Positions 1 through 6,519 of a DNA stretch of 13,105 bases are shown here, in pieces. Origin of the DNA: TWA4 sp045121095 (GTDB taxonomy: Bacteria; Bacillota; Clostridia; Lachnospirales; Lachnospiraceae); contig JBGVFN010000001.1 in the NCBI GenBank assembly GCA_045121095.1, positions 1-13,105 on the forward strand. Reading direction: 5' to 3'. The position numbers and the translations under genes are program-made. A model generated the notes under the pieces. It saw only the letters and a list, made by a program, of their open reading frames with translations, was not told where the DNA came from and ran no database searches. Within the stretch, counting starts at the first letter, position 1, and every line of letters starts with the position of its first letter.

Positions 1-4
1 GCGT

Positions 5-37
5 CTCCATGTAATGGAGCCCTCACTACCTTATAAA
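5..37 (+). promoter_or_regulatory. Possible MerR-type operator/promoter region upstream of the aldo/keto reductase
   Basis: A perfect 6-bp inverted repeat, CTCCAT-GTA-ATGGAG, occupies 5-19 and resembles the compact dyads bound by MerR-family regulators between an over-spaced -35 and -10. The -35 would lie at or before the window edge. The best-placed -10 (CACTAC, 24-29) is poor, and TATAAA at 32-37 is a more ordinary -10 candidate. The dyad could also be the stem of an upstream hairpin. The placement is a guess because the left side is cut off. Confidence 0.3.
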
Positions 38-121
38 ATACATAGTTAATGTTTGCTGTAGTACTATTTGGTGAGTGTTAAATAGTTATGGCAAGTGTGA
101 GATAGAAAGGATGAAGCTCCG

Positions 122-1255
122 ATGGTAATTGAAAATTTATATGATGTACCCAAGCTGGGATTTGGTCTGATGCGTCTTCCGAAAAAAGATGGAAAGATTG
201 ATATTGAAACCTCCTGCCGTATGGTAGATGAAAGCTTAAAAAATGGTTTTTATTATTTTGATACTGCATATGTATATGATGCAGGTGATTCAGAATGTGC
301 AGTAAAACCGCTGCTGACAGACCGTTACCCGAGAGAACAGTTTTGTCTGGCAACCAAATTACCTGCATGGGAATTAAAAACAAAAGAAGATAGAGACCGG
401 CTGTTTAATATTCAGCTGGAGCGCACCGGAGCAGGCTATTTTGATTTTTATCTGCTTCATGCTCTCAGTGAGGACAAAATCAGTATTTACGAAGATCTGG
501 ATTGTTTTAACTGGATGCAGGAAAAGAAGGCATAGGGACTTATTCGTCATGCTGGTTTTTCTTTCCATGACACACCGGAAGTGCTGGATGATCTCTTGAC
601 CAAACACCCCGAAGTGGAATTTGTACAGCTTCAGATTAATTATGCGGACTGGGAAAATAAAGATGTACAGTCCAGAGGTGTTTATGAAGTGGCAAGAAAG
701 CACGGCAAACCGATTATTATTATGGAACCGGTAAAGGGAGGCAATCTGGCAGCACTTCGTGAAGATGTGGGTCAGCCCATGAAGGAGGCACGTCCCGAAG
801 CATCCTATGCATCCTGGGCAATGCGTTTTGCCGCTTCTCATGAAGGCATTCTTACGGTATTAAGCGGTATGTCCAATAAAGAACAGATGGCAGATAACAT
901 TGCTACTATGAAAGATTTTGAGCCTTTGAATGAAAATGAGCAGAAAATCATCGCGGAAGTAGTGGAAAATATGAACAAAATCCCCACGGTCCCCTGTACC
1001 GGCTGCAGCTACTGTGTGGAGGGATGCCCTCAGTCCATTAAGATTCCCAATATGATGAATTATCTGAACAGTTATCGGGTATACGGCTATACACCGGGAA
1101 TGGAGCGCGCTTATCTGGGTGCGTTAGAAGAAGGCTCCGGTAAACCCTCTGATTGTGTACAGTGCGGTCAGTGTGAAAGCGTCTGTCCTCAGCATCTGTC
1201 CATTATTGAGATTCTGGAAGAAGCAGATAAGGTATTAAGTGTATTAGAAAAATAG
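122..1255 (+). pseudogene. Aldo/keto reductase with C-terminal 2x[4Fe-4S] domain, interrupted by an in-frame TAG
   Basis: The two open halves, 122-535 and 536-1255, lie in the same frame and read as one 377-codon protein split by TAG at 533-535 (codon 138). The N-terminal part is an NAD(P)H-dependent aldo/keto reductase barrel carrying the catalytic tetrad Asp47, Tyr52, Lys79 and His113. The C-terminal part has two CxxCxxCxxxCP clusters, CTGCSYCVEGCP near 1000-1034 and CVQCGQCESVCP near 1156-1191, typical of the ferredoxin-fused clostridial subfamily. Sequence resumes straight after the stop with the conserved GLIRHAGFSFH strand, so nothing is missing except one sense codon, probably CAG, AAG or GAG. 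TAG is also the normal stop of this gene and of several neighbours, so general reassignment is unlikely. Downstream ATGs such as 581 cannot give a full barrel. An AGAAAGG ribosome binding site precedes ATG 122 by 11 nt. It is either a recent nonsense pseudogene or a sequencing error. The substrate is unknown. Confidence 0.85.
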
Positions 1256-1352
1256 GAATTTCATTGTCGTTTTTTGAAATAGAATAATACCTTCCGTGGA
1301 TAATCGTTGTATTCCTTTGTCCATTGTAGGTAGATAAGTACGATAGAGTAAT

Positions 1353-1403
1353 AAAAAATACAGCATGCTATCATTTTATAGAGATAGTAAGCTGTATTTT
1401 TTT
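1353..1403. terminator. Bidirectional intrinsic terminator between convergent genes
   Basis: The left arm ATACAGC-atg-CTATC (1358-1372) pairs with GATAG-taa-GCTGTAT (1383-1397), with a 3x3 internal loop. It is flanked by six A's on the left and seven T's on the right. It lies between the plus-strand reductase and the minus-strand AIM24 gene and can serve both. The rest of 1256-1441 is A/T-rich with no gene seen. Confidence 0.85.
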
Positions 1404-1436
1404 AGAACAGGTATATTTTTTTTAGAATAGGTATAT
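1397..1436. repeat. Two-copy 20-bp tandem repeat
   Basis: The unit TTTTTTTAGAAYAGGTATAT occurs at 1397-1416 and 1417-1436 with one C/T difference. The first copy shares the T-run of the terminator, so this looks like a slippage duplication next to the terminator, just past the stop codon of the minus-strand gene. Confidence 0.8.
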
Positions 1437-1441
1437 TTCTT

Positions 1442-2233
1442 TTATCTAGGTGAAGCGGAAGCATAAGGGGACGTAACCGCCACAGGACTCATAAGAACGC
1501 GGCCGGTTCCGCGGAATACATTGACCAGGCCTTCGCCGGACGCAGCAGAGCCAATCAGGGTTTTACCAGAACGTTCTACAGTAAATTTCAGGGATTCGCT
1601 CCATGCCATGGCCATACTGCCATCAATTTTCAATTCATCGTCTTCCAGAATAAATTCAATCAGTTCTTCTCTGGGAACATAGCTCTCCAGAACAGCAACG
1701 CCCTGACCGCGCAGAACCATGTTAAACAAACCTTCTCCGCCAAGCGCTGCAGATGAAAGATTGCTTCTGGCAACGACACTTCGTTTGACGCTGGCTTCAC
1801 ACGCCATAAATAAGCCATCCTCCAGAACAAGACCGCTTCCCCAATCCGCCACATTTTCCAGCAGAATGTATTTGTAAGTGGGCTCCATCATCAGCAGACC
1901 GTTACCGATGTATTCCGGTTTGATGGTGCTTTCACCGGCCATTTTTCCTTTAATAGCTTTGCCAAATAAATCACCAACACCTTTTAATCCAGTGGTGGCA
2001 CTTACACTGCCAGTGGTCCACTGCATGGCACCGGCCTGAGTAACGATACCCATGCCATTCATGCGGGCCAGCACCTGTCTTTTTCTTACGCCCATTTCAG
2101 ACATATAATAGGAAGAAACTGCATTATAAGGAGAAACACTTAAATCACGCTGGTATTCCAGAACGGTGAAGCTTCCTTTTTCATCCAGTGTTTTTAAATT
2201 CGGGTTATTAAATAGATTATTGCATGTGATCAT
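1442..2233 (-). CDS. AIM24 family protein
   Basis: This 263-residue protein matches the AIM24 (former DUF124) family, whose bacterial members form a beta-rich fold and have no settled biochemical function. The family features are the repeated beta-strand blocks with glycine-rich turns, for example the stretches around GKMAGES, GSGLVLEDG, ALGGEGLFN and GSAASGEGLVNVFRGTG, and the hydrophobic C-terminal end. There is no signal peptide or transmembrane segment, so it is probably cytosolic or peripherally associated. The start is secure: AGGAGG (complement of 2240-2245) lies 6 nt before the ATG at 2233. It is transcribed alone, divergently from the histidine kinase, from its own promoter at 2257-2285, and ends at a terminator shared with the reductase. 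Family assignment is confident; the role is unknown. Confidence 0.88.
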   Translation of the reverse strand: MITCNNLFNNPNLKTLDEKGSFTVLEYQRDLSVSPYNAVSSYYMSEMGVRKRQVLARMNGMGIVTQAGAMQWTTGSVSATTGLKGVGDLFGKAIKGKMAGESTIKPEYIGNGLLMMEPTYKYILLENVADWGSGLVLEDGLFMACEASVKRSVVARSNLSSAALGGEGLFNMVLRGQGVAVLESYVPREELIEFILEDDELKIDGSMAMAWSESLKFTVERSGKTLIGSAASGEGLVNVFRGTGRVLMSPVAVTSPYASASPR

Positions 2234-2256
2234 GAAGAACCTCCTTTATGTAATTG

Positions 2257-2285
2257 ATAATAGTGAAAATAAAATGTCGTATCAA
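2257..2285 (-). promoter_or_regulatory. Sigma-A promoter of the AIM24 gene
   Basis: On the minus strand TTGATA (2285-2280) and TATTAT (2262-2257) are separated by exactly 17 bp, 23 nt before the start codon at 2233. A small palindrome GGGGctgCCCC (2287-2297) abuts the -35 and could be a protein site. Confidence 0.6.
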
Positions 2286-2409
2286 AGGGGCTGCCCCCAA
2301 CATCATATTATGTAAGAAATCATACGATGCATGACAGGATACATGGAATTGATTACAGTATAGCAGGAAAATGAAGAATGAAAAAGAAAATACTGAAAAA
2401 AGTGAATAT

Positions 2410-2438
2410 TTGCATAAGATGGGAAAATCTGGTATAAT
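2410..2438 (+). promoter_or_regulatory. Sigma-A promoter of the histidine kinase gene
   Basis: TTGCAT (2410-2415) and TATAAT (2433-2438) are spaced 17 bp, and TGG before TATAAT makes an extended -10. Transcription would start near 2445, inside the longest reading frame that begins at 2371. This supports translation from a later start. Confidence 0.65.
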
Positions 2439-2481
2439 TTCATGGTGTGCATCTTTAATGTATGAAAGGGGAACAACATCA

Positions 2482-3606
2482 GTGAAAAAGAAAACAAAGT
2501 CATTATCCCTGCAGTTAACAGGATTTGTTCTGGTGGATTTGATGATGTGTTTTTTAGGAGCCGTTGTTATTAATTTAATAGGAAAAAAAGTAATTGAACA
2601 GTATTGTTCTTCCAGAAAATGTTTGTTGCAGATGCAGAAATATTGCATGTATTTGTTGATCATCAGTATTTTTCTGTCGACAATGTTTTTTATAGTTACG
2701 ATTTTTCTTTATACATGGTTTAAATTACGTTATGTGAGTCTGCTCAGCCAGGAGGTACAGGCTGTAGAGCAGGGGGAGCTGGATCAGGAAATTACAGTAA
2801 GAGGACAGGATGAAATTACAGTCCTTGCGGAAAGTATGGAACATATGCGGCGTTCCTTTGCCGAAAAGCTGTTAACAATTGAACAGATGCAGAAGGACCG
2901 GGATCATCTGGTGGCAGAACTGTCTCATGATATGCGGACTCCGCTGACCGCCATGATGATGTATCTGGGATTTTTAAAAGAAAAGAATTATGCGGACGAA
3001 GATACCTGTCAGGCATATGTAAATAAAGTCTACGAAAAAGCAGAGTGTATCAAAACCATGATGGATGACCTGTTTTTCTATTATAAAATGGATCAGAAGA
3101 AAAACTGTGATCTGGAGCAGGTGCCCGCGGCGGACCTCTTATATGAATTTGTTGAGGAAATTGCCATGATGCTGGAGCGGGAAGGTTTCAACGTACAGGA
3201 AAATATGGAAGTCCCTCCATGCAATATTTTATTTGGCGGGTTCTATATGGGACGTATCGCAGGCAATGTGGTTTCCAATGTCCGTAAATATGCAGATCCC
3301 GCAGAGCCGGTGAAAATCACCCTCCGCCAGGAATATGCCCTGGTTCATACCGCTGGTTCAAAAGTACAGGTATTGACATTGACGGTTCGGAATCGGAAAA
3401 AGCAGATTATAAACAAAGAGCAGAAGAAAGAAAATGCCGCAGAAAGCATGGGATTAGGACTTCGCAGCATCAAGAAAATGATGGAGCAGATGGCAGGTGA
3501 TATGTTCTGCGTGGAAGACCGGGGCGATCCTGCTCAGATTTCATTAAACTCGGAGGTTTATTATGAACTGTGTCTGCTGTTTCGGGTGACAGATGTCAGG
3601 GTGTAG
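2482..3606 (+). CDS. Membrane sensor histidine kinase (orphan)
   Basis: This is a 374-residue sensor kinase starting at GTG 2482. The frame stays open back to ATG 2371, but a good promoter (2410-2438) lies inside that extension. AAAGGGG (2465-2471) sits 10 nt before the GTG, and the product then starts with basic residues followed by a transmembrane helix (about residues 9-33), as usual for the class. A second helix (about 55-79) encloses only some 20 external residues, so the sensor loop is tiny. Next come a HAMP linker (about 80-130), an H-box SHDMRTP with the phosphorylatable His149, an N-box NVVSNVRKYA (about 262-271) and a G-box GLGL (about 324-327). The G1 DNG motif is not obvious. It would autophosphorylate and pass phosphate to a response regulator, but none lies beside it. 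The kinase family is certain; the stimulus and partner are unknown. Confidence 0.88.
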   Translation: MKKKTKSLSLQLTGFVLVDLMMCFLGAVVINLIGKKVIEQYCSSRKCLLQMQKYCMYLLIISIFLSTMFFIVTIFLYTWFKLRYVSLLSQEVQAVEQGELDQEITVRGQDEITVLAESMEHMRRSFAEKLLTIEQMQKDRDHLVAELSHDMRTPLTAMMMYLGFLKEKNYADEDTCQAYVNKVYEKAECIKTMMDDLFFYYKMDQKKNCDLEQVPAADLLYEFVEEIAMMLEREGFNVQENMEVPPCNILFGGFYMGRIAGNVVSNVRKYADPAEPVKITLRQEYALVHTAGSKVQVLTLTVRNRKKQIINKEQKKENAAESMGLGLRSIKKMMEQMAGDMFCVEDRGDPAQISLNSEVYYELCLLFRVTDVRV

Positions 3607-3654
3607 GTGGAGAAGACGGGGGAAGATAGGAACGATACTACCAAAAGTAAAAAA

Positions 3655-3728
3655 TAAAAACGAGCGAAGGTGCTCCGGTTAATTCTGGGGTGCCTTTTTG
3701 GTATTGTAGGGAGGTGAAAACAATGCCG
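3655..3728 (+). promoter_or_regulatory. Attenuator-like leader element, copy A (repeat of 6520-6593)
   Basis: This 74-bp element is 67/74 identical and ungapped to 6520-6593. It contains a terminator, GGTGCTCCGG (3669-3678), loop TTAATT, CTGGGGTGCC (3685-3694), then T5. An alternative hairpin GAGC-GAAGGT-GCTC (3662-3675) uses part of the left terminator arm. Then follow GGGAGGTG and ATGCCG. Substitutions relative to copy B keep the stem paired by G-U wobble. No convincing promoter precedes it, so it may act on transcripts from the kinase gene. It may also simply terminate them. Confidence 0.7.
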
Positions 3729-3818
3729 CATACGATAAATGCAAGAAACATGGACATTTACGCAATGTATAAAATTTATACTTTTTTCACTGGTATAATT
3801 CGCTCATATCAGTTATAA
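3723..3818 (+). CDS. Possible 31-residue leader ORF, or 5' remnant of a duplicated gene
   Basis: ATG 3723 is preceded at 6 nt by GGGAGGTG, and the frame runs 31 codons to TAA 3816-3818. The product begins MPHTINARNMD and resembles no family I recognise. The ATGCCG and all upstream signals are shared with the start of the transporter ATPase at 6588, but similarity ends about there. It may therefore be a truncated copy of that 5' end that happens to stay open, or a translated leader peptide. Promoter elements for the next operon overlap its 3' end. Confidence 0.3.
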   Translation: MPHTINARNMDIYAMYKIYTFFTGIIRSYQL

Positions 3819-3819
3819 T
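3791..3819 (+). promoter_or_regulatory. Promoter(s) of the DUF1538-PII operon
   Basis: An extended -10 TGGTATAAT (3791-3799; TATAAT 3794-3799) and a second TATAAT (3814-3819) lie 20 bp apart, about 130-150 nt before the start codon. Neither has a good -35, so an activator or the extended -10 may compensate. Either way the operon would get a leader of roughly 120-140 nt. Confidence 0.45.
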
Positions 3820-3870
3820 GAAAGCCGAAATACAAATTTGAGGGTAACTATTCCACAGGAAATTATGAAT

Positions 3871-3914
3871 GTCTGCTGAATTTATTCAAGACAGTTCAGC
3901 CCTTGCTGAACTGT
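3871..3914 (+). promoter_or_regulatory. Structured 5' leader with mutually exclusive hairpins
   Basis: ACAGTTCAGC (3891-3900) pairs perfectly with GCTGAACTGT (3905-3914) around a 4-nt loop. The upstream segment 3871-3892 can form its own hairpin, GTCT-gc-TGAA with TTCA-AGAC, which takes the first two bases of that arm. GCTGAA also occurs at 3875-3880 as a competing partner for TTCAGC. No U-run follows, so this is not a standard terminator. Near-repeats ATTTGAGGGTAAC (3836-3848) and ATTTGAGGTAAC (3918-3929) bracket it. A regulatory leader is plausible, but I recognise no riboswitch class. Confidence 0.4.
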
Positions 3915-3946
3915 TACATTTGAGGTAACAGGAAGGAAGAAATTGA

Positions 3947-5479
3947 ATGAAAGGAATGCGGGAAAAACTGCATGAAAAATTGATGGAGGCATTGCAGGCG
4001 GTGCTGCCGATCATGGCAATCGTAATTTGCCTCAGTTTTAGTATTGCTCCGATTTCATCCAGCATTTTGCTGTGTTTTCTCTTAGGAGCAGTGCTGCTGA
4101 TTGTGGGAATGATGTTTTTTACTCAGGGTGCGGAGATGGCCATGGGTCCTATGGGCGAGCGAATCGGTTCAAGTATGATGAAATCGCGTAAGCTATTGCT
4201 GATTACAGTAATAACTTTTATTTTGGGATTGATCATTACCGTATCAGAACCTGATTTACAGGTTCTGGCAAATCAGGTCCCTTCTATTCCTAATATGACA
4301 CTGATTTTGGCGGTTGGTATCGGTGTTGGAGTCTTTCTGACGCTGGCAATCCTGCGTATGTTGTTTCGAGTTCCGTTAAATGGGCTGCTGATTGCGTCTT
4401 ATTTGTTGGTATTTGGACTGGCATTTCTGGTATCGAAAGATTTTCGGGCGGTGGCATTTGATTCTGGTGGTGTGACGACAGGCCCCATGACAGTTCCTTT
4501 TATTATGGCATTTGGTATTGGTGTTGCTGCGGTACGAAATGACGACAATGCTGCTGATGACAGTTTTGGTCTGGTAGCTCTTTGTTCAGTGGGACCGATT
4601 CTTGCGGTATTGGTACTTGGACTGATTTTCCAACCCAATGAAAGTCTTTATGAGATGTCGGCGATGCCGGAAATTGGCGATTCGGTTGAATTGTGGACAC
4701 TTTTTCAGAATGGTATTCCGACGTATGTTTATGAGATCGCCATTTCTTTACTGCCGATTGTGGCATTTTTTGGTCTGTTTCAGGTTACGATACTGAAGAT
4801 TCAGAAGCGTCAGTTACAGAAGATGATCGTTGGTCTGGTGTATACATATATTGGTCTGGTGTTGTTTTTGACTGGAGCCAATATCGGCTTTATGCCGGCA
4901 GGTAATTATTTGGGACAGGTAATCGTTTCTCTGCCCTATCGATGGATTATTATACCAATCGGTATGTTGATGGGCTATTTTATTGTTAAGGCGGAACCGG
5001 CAGTTTATGTATTAAACCGTCAGGTAGAGCAGATGACAGATGGTGGTGTCAGTGCATCTGCAATGGGCAGCGCACTTTCCATTGGTGTAGCGGTTTCCAT
5101 CGGTCTGGCGATGATCCGTGTTCTTACTGGAATTTCCATTCTCTGGTTTTTGATTCCGGGTTATGCAATTGCATTGATCATTTCGTTCTTTGTACCGAAG
5201 ATGTATACGGCAATCGCATTTGACTCCGGTGGAGTAGCATCTGGACCGATGACGGCAACCTTTTTGCTTCCGTTTGCACAGGGGGCCTGTATCGCAGTTG
5301 GAGGAAACATTGTCACAGATGCGTTTGGTGTAGTAGCCATGGTTGCCATGACTCCGTTGATCACGATTCAGCTTATGGGTCTGATTGCTCAGTTAAAGAA
5401 GAGCAGAAGCGCTTCCCAGATGCCTGTCAGCGCACCGGAAGCAGAGTGGTTTGCAGATGATGAGATTATTGAATTGTAA
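3947..5479 (+). CDS. DUF1538 family polytopic membrane protein (putative PII-linked transporter)
   Basis: This is a 510-residue, strongly hydrophobic protein with about a dozen membrane segments, made of two homologous DUF1538 halves. The same landmarks occur in each: EPDLQVLANQV at 101-111 and EPAVYVLNRQV at 350-360, then FDSGGVTTGPMT at 171-182 and FDSGGVASGPMT at 425-436. The halves are thus about 250 residues apart in register. The paired, charged DSGGV..GPMT motifs inside the membrane look like a substrate or ion path, and duplicated halves are usual in secondary transporters, but transport has to be inferred. The start ATG 3947 follows a GGAAGGAAG site. A PII-like gene follows after 15 nt, which suggests the membrane protein is gated by a nitrogen or energy signal, as in Amt-GlnK. 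The substrate is unknown. Confidence 0.85.
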   Translation: MKGMREKLHEKLMEALQAVLPIMAIVICLSFSIAPISSSILLCFLLGAVLLIVGMMFFTQGAEMAMGPMGERIGSSMMKSRKLLLITVITFILGLIITVSEPDLQVLANQVPSIPNMTLILAVGIGVGVFLTLAILRMLFRVPLNGLLIASYLLVFGLAFLVSKDFRAVAFDSGGVTTGPMTVPFIMAFGIGVAAVRNDDNAADDSFGLVALCSVGPILAVLVLGLIFQPNESLYEMSAMPEIGDSVELWTLFQNGIPTYVYEIAISLLPIVAFFGLFQVTILKIQKRQLQKMIVGLVYTYIGLVLFLTGANIGFMPAGNYLGQVIVSLPYRWIIIPIGMLMGYFIVKAEPAVYVLNRQVEQMTDGGVSASAMGSALSIGVAVSIGLAMIRVLTGISILWFLIPGYAIALIISFFVPKMYTAIAFDSGGVASGPMTATFLLPFAQGACIAVGGNIVTDAFGVVAMVAMTPLITIQLMGLIAQLKKSRSASQMPVSAPEAEWFADDEIIEL

Positions 5480-5494
5480 AGCGGAGGAAACAAG

Positions 5495-6181
5495 ATGAGC
5501 GAATTATATTGGATGGTAAATATTATCAATGGAAACCGTGCGAAAAAGTTTTCCACGCTTTATCATGAATGCGGTGTACCGGTGGTACTTGAAACTTCTG
5601 GCAATGGAACGGCAGTTAGTGAGGTGCTCAACCTGTTTGGACTGGAAGCGACGGAAAAAAAGCTCCTTTTTTCTGTGGTAACTGGTGAAAAATGGAAAGA
5701 AATCAAACAGGGATTGAGAAGAAGATTGGAAATTGATATTCCGGGGCGTGGAATCGCCTTTATTATTCCGATGTCCAGCATCGGTGGAAAAAAGGCACTG
5801 ATGTTTTTAGCGGCTGGTCAGGATTATGTGAAAGGAGAAGAAACCACATTGAAAGATACAGAATATGAATTATTAATGGTAATTGCCAATCAGGGATACA
5901 GTGATGTGATTATGGATGCTGCCAGAGCAGAAAATGCACGCGGAGGAACCGTGATTCACGCCCGTGGAACCGGGATGCAGCAGGCAGAGAAATTCCTGGG
6001 TGTGACAGTCGCGGAGGAAAAGGAGATTTTGATGATTGTGACGAAAAAGAAAGATAAAAATGCAATCATGAAATCGATTATGAAAAATGCAGGCATTGAA
6101 AGTAAAGCAAGAGCAATCGTTTTTTCACTGCCGGTAACAGATACTGCAGGAATGCGGCTGCTGGATGAGGATGAAGAGTAA
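5495..6181 (+). CDS. Tandem PII-like (GlnB-family) nitrogen regulatory protein
   Basis: This is a 228-residue protein with two PII-type ferredoxin-like domains, about residues 4-97 and 123-216, joined by an acidic linker. Ordinary PII proteins have one domain of about 112 residues and trimerise. Here the fusion would give an asymmetric subunit. Each half has an opening hydrophobic strand, a helix and loop region, a second strand and helix (KLLFSVVTGEKWKEI; EILMIVTKKKDKNAI) and a final strand (GRGIAFIIPM; SKARAIVFSL). The T-loop region is short (ETSGNGTA; ARGGTVIHARGTG) and lacks the canonical uridylylated Tyr context, so control by GlnD is unlikely. The start has GCGGAGG upstream and lies 15 nt after the DUF1538 gene, so the two are co-transcribed. 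It probably binds a small effector and controls the membrane partner. A strong terminator follows. Confidence 0.82.
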   Translation: MSELYWMVNIINGNRAKKFSTLYHECGVPVVLETSGNGTAVSEVLNLFGLEATEKKLLFSVVTGEKWKEIKQGLRRRLEIDIPGRGIAFIIPMSSIGGKKALMFLAAGQDYVKGEETTLKDTEYELLMVIANQGYSDVIMDAARAENARGGTVIHARGTGMQQAEKFLGVTVAEEKEILMIVTKKKDKNAIMKSIMKNAGIESKARAIVFSLPVTDTAGMRLLDEDEE

Positions 6182-6206
6182 AACGAAAACGAACAGGTGA
6201 AGGTGC

Positions 6207-6253
6207 AAAAAGCAGGTGATCGACTTTATGGAGTTTGATTATCTGCTTTTTCT
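6207..6253 (+). terminator. Intrinsic terminator of the DUF1538-PII operon
   Basis: AAAAAGCAG (6207-6215) pairs with CTGCTTTTT (6243-6251), and the stem extends inward with G-U pairs to about 17 bp. The T-run and the position 26 nt after the stop codon support termination. Confidence 0.85.
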
Positions 6254-6324
6254 TAGAGAGCAGTATCATTCTGTCATAATGCCGAAATTCATTTATATTT
6301 ATCAAAAAATATAGACTCTTAAAG

Positions 6325-6350
6325 GAAAACACGTTCCAATCTGTGTTTTC
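6325..6350. promoter_or_regulatory. Inverted repeat GAAAACAC-N10-GTGTTTTC
   Basis: Perfect 8-bp arms with a 10-nt spacer lie in the 400-bp gap before the transporter operon, about 116 bp upstream (centre to centre) of a similar dyad at 6442-6465. There is no T-run, so it is more likely a DNA-binding site than a terminator. The site is a candidate only. Confidence 0.35.
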
Positions 6351-6441
6351 ACTCCCGTTTTATTACGTAAAGCAGAGCATAAAAATCCTGCTGAATATGA
6401 AAAAACGCTGAAAAAAAGAGTAAAAAATGTTTTTACAGAAC

Positions 6442-6465
6442 GAAAACGTGAAGACTGCCGTTTTC
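6442..6465. promoter_or_regulatory. Inverted repeat GAAAACG-N10-CGTTTTC abutting the -35
   Basis: Perfect 7-bp arms with a 10-nt spacer end exactly one base before the -35 TTGACT at 6466. That position suits an activator or repressor of the amino acid transporter operon. The arm sequence GAAAAC/GTTTTC is shared with the dyad at 6325-6350. Confidence 0.45.
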
Positions 6466-6493
6466 TTGACTTTACAAAAATGATTTGTATAAT
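6466..6493 (+). promoter_or_regulatory. Sigma-A promoter of the amino acid transporter operon
   Basis: TTGACT (6466-6471) and TATAAT (6488-6493) are spaced 16 bp. Transcription would start near 6500, giving a leader of about 88 nt that contains the attenuator at 6520-6593. Confidence 0.8.
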
Positions 6494-6519
6494 AAGCATA
6501 TCAAAAGTAAAGTAAAAGG

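Noticed and set aside
533..535. Pyrrolysine or reassigned TAG as the explanation for the reductase interruption
   Set aside because: TAG ends several intact genes here, and aldo/keto reductases have no conserved pyrrolysine at this loop position. Mutation or sequencing error is simpler.
374..841. Long minus-strand ORF opposite the aldo/keto reductase
   Set aside because: It is a shadow of the reductase coding frame, with no ribosome binding site and a Cys/His/Phe-rich composition unlike a real protein. The same applies to the minus-strand ORFs opposite the DUF1538, transporter, dehydrogenase and OCD genes.
1397..1436. CRISPR-like or regulatory repeat array
   Set aside because: There are only two directly abutting 20-bp units without spacers, sharing a terminator T-run. 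Slippage duplication is enough to explain it.
2217..2663. Minus-strand ORF of 148 codons spanning the AIM24/kinase intergenic region
   Set aside because: It runs antisense through the kinase N-terminus and its promoter and overlaps the AIM24 start. It has no recognisable domain.
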